This document shows, piece by piece, positions 55,433 to 64,000 of a stretch of 64,000 nt of DNA. How positions within the stretch are numbered: the first letter of the stretch is position 1; every line of letters starts with the position of its first letter. Position numbers and translations under genes: made by a program. The stretch covers positions 682,001-746,000 of the forward strand of contig JAPEUQ010000006.1 in assembly GCA_027946365.1 (NCBI GenBank). The letters are read 5' to 3'. The notes below the pieces were generated by a model. The model searched no databases. It was not told the origin of the DNA and was given only the letters and a program-made list of their open reading frames with translations. The DNA is from Kalmusia sp. IMI 367209. Its lineage: Eukaryota; Ascomycota; Dothideomycetes; Pleosporales; Didymosphaeriaceae.

Positions 55433-56693
55433 GATCCCACATGGAGTTGGACGGGGGTAAGCGCAGAGTGAACTTTGGATGGGTTATAACGCTGTAGCCT
55501 AGCTGAAGAGATGAATGCGAAAAGTCGCCCGTCGTTGGGGTCGTTAGTCGTAGATATCGCATTTAGCGAGCAGAAAAGGCACCTGAAAGGAACGACCTTG
55601 CAAGCATACTACTATAGGCGGGTTCTGTCTGCGATGTCTTTGACTTCGGTATGTTGTGCAAACAAGCTCAGCTCATTGCGGGGTATAGCTGATTACAAAG
55701 CGCGGAAGGCTGGCATACAAGTGGTGCCTGCATATGGACGCTAGCGCCATCGCACTAGCAGGGAGATGGCTGATCCGCTCCATTCTGGACCTTGTGTAGA
55801 AGGTGACAATGCGATGTGAGAAGTATGAAGAGAAAAAGGTGGTATGTAGGCCTGGGTGTACGGTCTCAATCAAGTATATTCAAAATCGGACGCGATCTCT
55901 TGTACAAACGGCCCGAAAAATAGCGAGCAGTGACACCAGCCAGCAGTAACAAATTCATAGCCTTCAAGTGATCAGAATTCATTAAATCACGAAAATTGAG
56001 GACTATCATGAAACTTGAATAGATACTCCAAGCAGCACTGTTCATAATAGCCACCGCGTTGCCGATACGTGAAAATTTGAACAGTAGGCACCTGGTGCGG
56101 AGCTAAGAGTGGGCAGCAACATAAGCGTCAATAATCATCAAGCATCCATACCACAACTCTACCCACAACTTCTACATGCAATCCATCTGGTGGCGGTGTT
56201 GGTCATCCAAAGTAACATGCTGTTGATGGCCTTCCAACTTTGGAGTTATGGGTGCTAATTCACCTGATTGGGCAGAGTCCGTTGACCGTATTCCTTCCTA
56301 CAACAGATGGCAGAATGAGAGGGATTTTCAATTTCCTCCCGCCTATCTACCACATCGAATTATAACTCTACCGTATATGGAAAGCCTCTACTTATGTTCA
56401 GATGTCCGCTTTCAGTCATTGGGCAACTGGATGTCTATAATGATAAACCCTAACCATCCAATTAGAAGACCCTCAAAATAAGGACTTTAACATAAGAGGT
56501 CATTCTGGTAAGGGTATTTATGATCTGACCAATGAAAACAAGTCCGTAGTAACGCGTAGTCAGCGTTGTTGGCTGGTTTCGCACAACCGTGGTACGCATT
56601 TTCCGGGGCGCACTATAAAATCATCCGCGCGTCCCTCAAAACTTTTCCTTGTACAACCTCTGGACCTCCCAGAACACCATATCATTACCTCAA
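55433..56693. other. intergenic, promoter of the NLR-like gene
   Basis: About 1.26 kb. No gene was supported; short frames lack motifs. Confidence 0.4.
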
Positions 56694-57038
56694 ATGGATC
56701 TTGTGCAAACAATCTCATCTTGGTTCGAAGCCGCGATGCTCTACGTTGCCGTCACAGTGTCACGCTTCGAAGCTGAGAGTCTCCATATCCCACCTTCCTT
56801 CCGCTTCTTCAGTGTAGGGGCAGAACCAGACCGACTCTTCAGACAGGCGTTTCTATTCGTTCTTGCTCCATTGCATGCCTTTTTCACGTTGCCTCTAATG
56901 GAAAAATTTCAAGGCAGGCACGCTTCCCAGCCGTGGAGTCATGGTTTGCTTCAATGTGGAAGGTGGTACTTGCTGTTCCTTGTTACGTTTTGGGTGGCTA
57001 TCCTCATCGTAAGAGCACTGTACAACACTGCGAAGTGA
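56694..57038 (+). CDS. small putative membrane protein, 114 aa
   Basis: The frame starts at an ATG in good context (tcaaATGg). It predicts three hydrophobic segments: around residues 12-22 (AAMLYVAVTV), 44-66 (FLFVLAPLHAFFTLPLM) and 90-110 (YLLFLVTFWVAILIVRAL), separated by charged loops. No family was recognised. The regular alternation of membrane segments favours a real gene, but there is no homology or splice evidence, and the surrounding region is otherwise gene-poor. Confidence 0.45.
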   Translation: MDLVQTISSWFEAAMLYVAVTVSRFEAESLHIPPSFRFFSVGAEPDRLFRQAFLFVLAPLHAFFTLPLMEKFQGRHASQPWSHGLLQCGRWYLLFLVTFWVAILIVRALYNTAK

Positions 57039-57172
57039 ACAGCACTAATAGAGTCGTAGAATCGCAACATCCTTTGATGCTATGCATCCTTGTCTTCGGT
57101 TGTCACGGTTGACCGGTCGGTGATCACGCGAGCTGTTGGTCCCTAGTGCCTGCCTTTTTCTAAAGCACCGCT

Positions 57173-57232
57173 GAGCTCTTTCTCAACGAGCTCCTTCTCG
57201 ACCAGCTCCTGCTCGAAGAGTTCCTTCTTGAC
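57173..57232. repeat. four imperfect 15-bp repeats
   Basis: Four consecutive units resembling gagctccttctcgac occupy 57173-57187, 57188-57202, 57203-57217 and 57218-57232. A repeat length divisible by three keeps frames open: the plus strand would read ELLLD-like units, and the minus strand VEKEL-like units. Stops directly before and after limit both frames to about 30 codons. Confidence 0.8.
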
Positions 57233-57322
57233 CTAGACGATGACGTTCGGTAGCTGTAGTAATCATAAAAGTCGTCCGATGCGATTGCTTCTGTCTTTTC
57301 TCTTCTTCACCTTGATTGTACG

Positions 57323-57362
57323 GGAGCAGACGTTGTCCTTTAGGAGCAGACGTTGTCCTTTA
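57323..57362. repeat. perfect 20-bp tandem duplication
   Basis: The unit ggagcagacgttgtccttta occurs twice without mismatch, at 57323-57342 and 57343-57362, just before the ATG of a small open frame. Confidence 0.95.
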
Positions 57363-57375
57363 CATTCGTTAAAAC

Positions 57376-57576
57376 ATGTTACGCAACATTCTTTTCTACG
57401 CCTACCTCCTGATGGTGCTGCCATTGCTGGTCGTCAATCACAAAAAGCTCTTGGACTGGCTGTGGTGGTACTCCCCACACCTGCGCAGGATGAGGATCTT
57501 CCGACTGCGTCGCTTCGTGGGCTTTTTCGCCATATGTACCACGATGGTCGTGCCCCTCATGGTTTTTTATGAGTGA
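57376..57576 (+). CDS. very small putative membrane protein, 66 aa
   Basis: The frame begins MLRNILFYAYLLMVLPLLVV, a hydrophobic helix, then a Trp/basic middle (LDWLWWYSPHLRRMRIFRLRR) in two blocks, and a second hydrophobic helix (FFAICTTMVVPLMVF). This could be a two-helix membrane peptide. No family was recognised and chance cannot be excluded. It follows directly after the 20-bp duplication. Confidence 0.3.
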   Translation: MLRNILFYAYLLMVLPLLVVNHKKLLDWLWWYSPHLRRMRIFRLRRFVGFFAICTTMVVPLMVFYE

Positions 57577-58419
57577 AACCGCGGGCCAGATCCTCTTCTG
57601 GGGGTTCAGATAGCATCCTCTGGCGGCAGCATAATTTTCTAAAACCCGTTTCATGCCTGGCCGACAAGGCTGAGGCCCTCGCGTCCCGGCGGACCGGGTA
57701 CGGTCTGCTGAGATTCAGACGCTGAACGCTTTTTGGAACCTTGCTTTTTTTTTTTTTCCATTGAGTTAGTCTCCTGGTGGGACTGATCGAGGAAAAAAAC
57801 ACTGCGTACGAGAATCCTTCGTGATCACAGAGCCACAGAGCCACAGATTTCCTCTATGGAGGTTCGAATTTCGGTTCGAAAAGCTCCTTGTCCAAATGAT
57901 ATCCAACACGAATATCAATGGCTTATCTAACTCTCGGCCTGCTCGACGGTAGAAATGAAGGTATCATACTTAGCGGATGAGACGCTGTGCCTCGCGAACA
58001 GCTTCCGGGCTACTGGATTTGAACATGTAGTAGCCTCGATGTCGTCATCGAACGACAAGTCTGTGCGAGCATTGCAAGTTCATTCTATCGCAATCTTTTG
58101 ACGAAGGAACGTAGAGACAGGGTTGTTGCCGCGGCGTTGCATGCGGCAGCGGCCGAAGTGTGGTTGCGGAACTTGAAGCGGCCGCACTTATAGGCACAGT
58201 ACATTCACACAGGCGCCTAGGGAACTGACTTTATGTTTCTTTGTTCTAGTACTAGTATATGTGGGCATGGTATTGAATGTGTTCTCTTTAGATGTTCTGT
58301 GTGCGTATGCGTATTGGAATGATACATTATCATGCCTTTGAAACTGAGGATGCAGTAATGACAGCATTAATTACAACGTCGTCCAGTACACCAGGGACAT
58401 GAGCGAACAAAGCCGTCGT
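57577..58419. other. intergenic with a T13 run
   Basis: About 840 bases including a run of thirteen T at 57745-57757. It lies at the 3' side of the P450 gene. No gene was supported. Confidence 0.4.
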
Positions 58420-60159
58420 CTACCACTTCACAGTCTCCAAGGCCTTCGCATCGCTCTCCTGCCATGGGTAGTCCTTTTCCGCCTCCTTAATCAACTCCTT
58501 GTGCTTCTCACTCCTCGGTGTGATAGACGTGCGATATGGAACCGGGTGACTAACAACACCAGGCTCGAACTTGAGTTCTGGCTCCACTGTCTTACCATTC
58601 TCTACGAGTTTTTCAACCTTAAACACAGCTAGTGACTGTGCGATAGTAATGAATAGCGCGTTATCAGCCAGGTAGCGTCCAGGACACACACGTCGGCCGT
58701 ACCCAAAAATCCAATTGCGTGGGTCAGGCTCAGCTTTGTGGGTAGGTGTATCGAGGTGCCGTTCGGGGAGAAATTCCATGGGTGCGGGATAGACGGAGGG
58801 ATCGTGCGTGAACCACCTATAGCGTTGTTAGTGGATACGTATATGTAAGTAGAATGGGGAGCATTGCCAGTTATTTGGGAGCAGGAGCGCGCCCTTCGGG
58901 ATTCTGTATCCTCGGATAACATCTTCCTCAGTGCTGGAGTGAGGCAAAGCCATAGGTGCAACAGGGTGCCAGCGGTGTGTCTCTTTCATGATGGCTTCGA
59001 TGTAGGGCAGATCTTTGCGATCAGCACTAGTAGGTAGTCGGCTACCTCCAATAACGCGGTCGAGCTCCTCTTGAGCCTTCTTCTGTACTTCTGGGAAGAG
59101 AGTCATGGCTAGGAAGAAAGTCATTAGGGAGGAGACGGTCGTGTCAGCGCCGCCTAGGTACATGGAAGACGCCGACCACTTGTGGATATTCTCCATCTCC
59201 GCATCAGAGCCAATGTTCTCAATGGCCTGAGATAGGAAGGATATTTGATGCTTCTTTTCGCGCATTTGCTGCTTAACAAAATTGTAAGGCTGCTCCGTTG
59301 TTTGTCTCAATTGACTAGCCATTTGACGAGCTGTGTCCTTGAATTTAGTACCAGGCAACCAATCCGGTGCATATCTCACTGGTTCTGTTAGACATGTTGT
59401 TGTGTCTGCTCTTAACCACTTACAAAAAGGCATAATATCTACAGCCCACTTGCCAGGTACTGTTGCATCAGCGAATTCATGCATAGTCCTGCCGGCCATC
59501 TCAACAAAAGGATCTTTGCCATGCGCCTCGGCTGTGTAGCCGTATGTGACTTTCAGTATGACTGCGCCAGCTTCCTTTTTGATGTGATCAAACAAATTCT
59601 CTGGAGAGTCCAATACGTTGAGAAGGAAGTGAACGGATTCTTCTTCTTGGACGCGATCGAATACTGAGAGGGAGACATTGCTGCTGGCAACTTTAGCTAT
59701 GTTCTTCCGATGAATCTTGAAGGTGTCTGTGTAGCCGCTGAAAGCAAGTGTGTTCTTCCATCCAATCCTAGGCAATATGTCAGCAATTCATATAGTTGCG
59801 TTATCATTGGGTCAAGCATACATGTCACTACTGAAGACCATGTGAGGACGAGCAGAGTGAATAGTCGCTCTGTCTCTCAAGAGCTCAAGCGCGATTTGCG
59901 CATCATTGATGATCACGAAGGTCTGACCCAGGACAGTGATAGAGCTAATTGGGCCATAAACGTCCTTATGCTCTAGCCAATGATGGCACTCGAGCATTCC
60001 AGGCTTTGGCAGGTCATTGACGTTACCAAGGATAGGGATCCCTTTGGGGCCCGGAGGCAACGGCCGGTCATAAACTTTCGGTCGTACCAAGCGGTTGATG
60101 ACGTATGCAGCGGCGATGCTGAGAAGAAGGAGAAGAATAGCGGACGACGCGATAGCCAT
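58420..60159 (-). CDS. cytochrome P450 monooxygenase (with a GC-AG intron)
   Basis: Three exons, 60159-59822, 59767-58868 and 58816-58420, encode 544 aa. The N-terminal membrane anchor (MAIASSAILLLLLSIAAAY) is followed by the proline-rich hinge RPLPPGPKGIPILGN. The oxygen-binding I-helix reads GGADTTVS, the K-helix ExxR is in KETHRWHP, then PMEFLPERH, and the haem-binding loop is FGYGRRVCPGRYLA with the axial Cys. The protein is ER-anchored and hydroxylates an unknown substrate, and the style is that of microsomal fungal P450s related to the O-methylsterigmatocystin oxidoreductase (CYP64) group. Intron 1 (54 nt) is canonical. Intron 2 (58867-58817, 51 nt) has a GC donor with a normal cactaac branch and tatag acceptor, joining NNW to WFTHDPSVYP. 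The start was chosen at the Met before the anchor; the frame is open 50 codons further upstream. Confidence 0.92.
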
Positions 60160-61722
60160 CCTGATTGCAGTAAACTGGGAAGCCCAAACTGGAGGATGTG
60201 GAGAGAAGGTCTCAAGTACAGCGCTGAATCGAGCTTGCCTATGGAAGTTCAAATCACTTTTGTCAGTAGCGAGCGGAGGCTCAAAACCCCTAAAACTCGA
60301 CAAGGCCATCCCCGAACTTCAAAATTGAAATAGCTCTCCCCCGATTGTTGCGCTAGGTAGCGTGACATTTCCAGTATGGGACGGTCCGACAACGACTAGG
60401 CGGGGGGAAGCGGGAGTTGTTGACGGCGCCCCGCCCTCTTCAACGCCAAAAATCGACACATTCTGCTTCTGACGACAATCTGCATAAAACCAGTTGGCCT
60501 ATCCTTAAGGAGCTGAGTCAATCGTGGCTATCATTATGCCCTTCTTTCCTTACAAGATACAAGGCTGAAGGATCGCGTGTAAAGTTGGATGAGAACCAAC
60601 CTTTCTCAGCTAATACAAGATGGGAAGTGACTGCGCTTAGGCCGCCTAACGCACCGTATCAAAACTTGTGGAACTCTTTTAGGGGTTTACTGGGTTTCCT
60701 CGTTGCCACTCCTTGGCTTCTTGCGGGGCTGACCGTTTGAAGCGAGCGTCCGCTCCCGAGGCTACAGGTGTCAACCGGATATATTAATTCTTTGATTGCT
60801 CATAATGCGTAGTCAATGACTGATCGGATCAGAAATTGACCACACAACTCTTCCTATATAGTCTTCCGCAGCGGATAGTGAGCCACAGACGACTGCCAGT
60901 TGATGCATGACTTTGCACATGCTCTCAACTGCACCTGCAGCAGACGGTGGTTTCCAGCCCCCGTATCTCGGCCCAACGTCGGACAATTACATTTTTCATC
61001 AGTCTCCACCCCGAACAACGATCAGCGAAAAGACGACTGGCCATGCTGCAGAATAGAGCCGAAAAAGCATCGAGGAAGCATGTCTACTGGCATGGCTTTA
61101 ATGAAATGACTGGGGACCCCAAGCTGGCTCTTTGTATTCTGGACTGTTTTCGTTACCCCAGGATGTGCATTATTCAATTCACAGAAACTTGACCGCGGTT
61201 AACTTTCCGATTGCTCTAGGTCGCTAATGACTTGGCGCTGCGGCCCTATTACTACGTAGAACCCCCGAGCCGCTTGATATGAGACGCCTTATGCAGATCA
61301 CCGACACATCAAGATAGGAGCAGGTTTAAGAGGACATGGGTCAGCAGCGGACCCGTTGTTTCGGCTTCTGATCCGCTTTGAGCCGCAAGCCCAAAGCATG
61401 AACTAATTGATCAGGTCTGTGCGACACCATACTCAACATTGTAAAAATCCGACTCTATATGGCTAAGTCGCTGCCGTCAAAGGCATAGCAGCGTCCAGGC
61501 CTGGTAAGCCCTTTCAGGCATGGGCTTGTATGCGGTCTCGCAAGTCACATCCACAGCTGCCGAGAGCAGATCATTCGATGCTGGAGTTCTTCTCCTGCCC
61601 AACGCTTCGTTCGTGCGCAAGAAGCTCCGACAACATATATTGGGTCTGATGCGACCTCTATATGGTTCTGGGAACTGATTTTGACGCTCTCCACTCTGTT
61701 GGTACTATCAGCTGCCGCTACA
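60160..61722. other. divergent intergenic region between P450 and CFEM receptor genes
   Basis: About 1.56 kb between two gene starts pointing away from each other. Small frames (60417-60740, 60900-61192) show no motif. It should contain both promoters. Confidence 0.45.
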
Positions 61723-63189
61723 ATGAAGATACTCAGCGTCCTGTCATTTACGGGCTTCTTGACGGGTGCCTTCGCTCAGCAAGACTTTTTGGACCGGCTA
61801 CCCAAATGCGCTGTATGTCTATCTCCGCCTTCATCGTTCATAATTGAACGCAGACTGACTCAAAATCCTAGGTCCAATGTCTCGCGGCCACCTTGCCTAC
61901 GACAGCCTGCTCATCCAGTGATTTCAGCTGCCTCTGTGCTGATGTCAACTTCATGACAGCTGCCGGGACTTGCAATGCGGCCAATTGTTCCGTAGTCGAC
62001 TTGCTGCAATCCACCAACGAGACTTACGCCGCGTGTGGCGTTCCCGTGCGCGATCAGAGCGACACGTTGACTGGAGTTGTCGCATCTATCGGAAGCCTAG
62101 CCTTGTTGATGGTTGCTCTACGAATAGCTGATCGAGCCATCTCTGCGCATGCGGAGCTTGGGTTAGACGACTTGTTGATTGGTCTGTCAGGAGTACGTAA
62201 CGATATCCTTACGTCGGCTTCTGTTATTCAATATACTGACGAGTGGCGATGTCTAGATTGCGTCTCTCGGAATGAATGTGCCAGTCATTGTAGCCGCTGG
62301 GCTGGGTTTTGGTAGGGACATGTGGAGTATTGCACCCGACAATATCACCAGTAGCTTGAAGTGGCTATATGTTGCCTACTTCATGTACATGGTCACCGAA
62401 GCCCTATGTCAGCTCTCCATCCTCGCATTCTATCTCCGCATCATGACCGACCGCAAGCTACGCCTGACTGTCTGGGTTCTGATAGGACTTGTAACCTGCT
62501 TCGGACTCGGAAACACGTTTGCTATGATATTCCAGTGCAAGCCCATCCCTTTCTTCTGGGACGGCTGGAGGGGCGAGATGGCCGGCTCGTGCCCCGTTGA
62601 TGTGCGTCTGTTTGGCTTTATTCGAGGCGCCGTTGAGATCTTTCTTGACCTGGCCATTCTGAGTTTGCCTTTGCCCATGCTGGCCAAACTGAAGATGTCG
62701 AAGAAAAAGAAGCTCCAGATTATGTCCATGTTCTGTGTCGGATTCATCATTACAGTTGTTAGCTGCCTCCGACTCTGGGCCTTTGTGCGTTTCGCTCAAA
62801 CGCAAAATCCAACCTGTATGTGTCCACCTAGCCGAGCATTGTCTCCTTGATCACTAATAGTATGCTTTGCAGACGACAACACTTCCGGACTTTATTGGTG
62901 CGCGACCGAATCCAACCTCTTCACAGTCGTCGCTTGCATGCCGGCCATACATGCTATCTTCCATAAGGCATTGAGGCGCTTCCGCAACACAAGCACCTAC
63001 GCGAGCAAAGGACAATATGGCAGCGACGGTCCGGGGAAGGGATCGTACTTGCGCTATAATTCCGGCCGGGACCAGAAGTCCCAGAGTCTTCCATTCGGTG
63101 TGATCTCAAAGTCCACTGATGTGAATATTTACCGTACTGAAAGATCAGATTCGGACATCGAGCTAGTGACTGGCCCGCCTAGCGTCTAG
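61723..63189 (+). CDS. CFEM-domain 7TM receptor (PTH11-like)
   Basis: Four exons, 61723-61812, 61872-62192, 62257-62815 and 62873-63189, encode 428 aa; introns are 59, 64 and 57 nt with recognisable branch points. A signal peptide (MKILSVLSFTGFLTGAFA) precedes an extracellular CFEM domain with the eight expected Cys (KCAVQC, TTAC, SCLCAD, GTC, ANC and AACG), a fold that in other fungi binds haem or senses surfaces. The 7TM rhodopsin-like part follows: LGLDDLLIGLSG, LGFGRDMWSI, CQLSILAFYLRIM, FQCKPIPFFWDG and LDLAILSLPLPMLAKLKMSKKKKLQ. The cytosolic tail is Gly/Ser/Asp-rich. Proteins with this architecture include the appressorium-inducing PTH11 receptors of plant pathogens; the ligand here is unknown. 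It sits divergently from the P450. Confidence 0.92.
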
Positions 63190-64000
63190 ATTGAATACAG
63201 AGACCCTATCTGGTGGTTACGCAAATGTTATCTGTCCGTTACTATATATCTTGCCGACCGGAGTGTAATTGTACCATAAGCAACAATCGACAAGGCTAGT
63301 TGCAAACGCCTTACAATCATTGTTCAACACCTTTACTTTTGTGCAGCAGGGTGGACGTGGGTCAAAAATAGGTAGAGTCAGTCAGCCTGGGAAAGCCGTG
63401 TTGTGAGAGATACTTCGATTGCCCACGTTGGAGACCTTTCGGATTCGGGGTGCCTTTTAATTTACAATACTAGCACCTAGCTCTACAGCATGCGTTCCAC
63501 TAGTAGCGCATAAAGGGCTAAGTAGTCCGTAGCACATCACCGAAGGGATTTGTAGCAAAAGTCAGTATTGCAGACGTCTTCTCAGTAACAAGTTTGCCAT
63601 AGTACACTCCATAATGAAGGGCGCGGCACGAAAAAGATCCTTCACGCCTCGTCCGCATGTTGCAGATCCGTAGGGCTACGAGCTACGACCTACAGGCTTG
63701 CGACGCGCGTACGAAAAGACGAGCAAGTACGCCGCTATGCTGACGTCGAGCTAATGTAATTTGGGGGCCGGAATTGGCGCACTTTTGGGCGCCGCTATTT
63801 CAACCAGGCTTGGGCTAGATGGTTAACTTACCAAACCTGGCATCGGTAACATGAAGCGAGACCGACACTGACTCGATGGAGATGACTTGCTAATGTACCG
63901 TTTACAGCACGCTAGGACACCAGGGTCTCCGTTCACAGTCTGAATTAATATACTAGAGTAGAGAGGAAAACTGGAGTTTGGTGTGCTATGGTTGTACGAA
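63190..64000. other. intergenic, window end
   Basis: About 810 bases after the CFEM receptor with no supported gene or repeat. Confidence 0.4.

Noticed and set aside
55432..55433. Interpretation of the WD40 frames at 50980-52633 as separate genes
   Set aside because: The repeats continue the upstream HET-NACHT gene directly, and the breaks are single bases within an otherwise continuous array, with no promoter or start in between.
57860..57890. Repeated ggttcgaa motif resembling a tRNA T-loop
   Set aside because: No complementary stem around it and no cloverleaf could be built.

Overview
The window is nuclear DNA of a filamentous ascomycete (Pezizomycotina). Genes are interrupted by short introns of about 48-127 nt with GT donors, CTRAY-type branch points (gctaac, gctgac) and AG acceptors. 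The gene content is typical of the group: HET-domain genes, a HET-NACHT-WD40 NLR-like gene, a CFEM/7TM PTH11-like receptor, a second rhodopsin-like 7TM protein, a PL3 pectate lyase, Zn2Cys6 and F-box proteins, MFS carriers and a four-domain A-T-R-R NRPS-like enzyme. The mix suggests a plant-associated fungus, most likely Dothideomycetes (Pleosporales). That placement is inference from gene content only.

Layout. 0-9 kb: an edge-truncated alpha/beta hydrolase, a secreted BBE-type FAD oxidoreductase, an unrecognised protein with a possible decayed Ulp1/C48 fold and an in-frame TGA, a FAD monooxygenase, and a rhodopsin-like membrane protein. 11-23 kb: a Dal5-type MFS carrier, a single-exon A-T-R1-R2 enzyme matching fungal glycine betaine reductase (NPS10/ATRR), a Zn2Cys6 regulator whose zinc cluster is split over four exons including 14- and 15-nt microexons, and an inositol/sugar-type MFS carrier. 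24-31 kb: a HET protein, then a housekeeping island of RNase P/MRP subunit Rpp40 and a nuclear class I sirtuin, with an F-box protein diverging from the sirtuin. 32-40 kb: two related small Ser/Thr-rich proteins, a GPI-anchored-type secreted protein and a DHA1-type MFS exporter. 40-55 kb: a second HET protein, a T5orf172/MUG113-like GIY-YIG protein, a pectate lyase, a secreted VOC (glyoxalase-fold) protein and a large HET-NACHT-WD40 gene. 56-64 kb: two small putative membrane proteins, a cytochrome P450 and a CFEM-7TM receptor.

How it fits together. The oxidative enzymes and carriers resemble a catabolic or accessory metabolic repertoire, but no classical PKS or multimodular NRPS cluster is present. 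Three HET-domain genes within about 31 kb point to a locus with non-self-recognition genes. A recurring feature is single-base frame disruption near otherwise intact family signatures: the FAD monooxygenase, pectate lyase, VOC protein and the WD40 region twice. Three of these five lie in homopolymer runs, so either base-calling error or real gene decay must be considered.

All exon models were derived by eye from splice signals and reading-frame continuity. Family assignments come from recognised motifs, not database searches.
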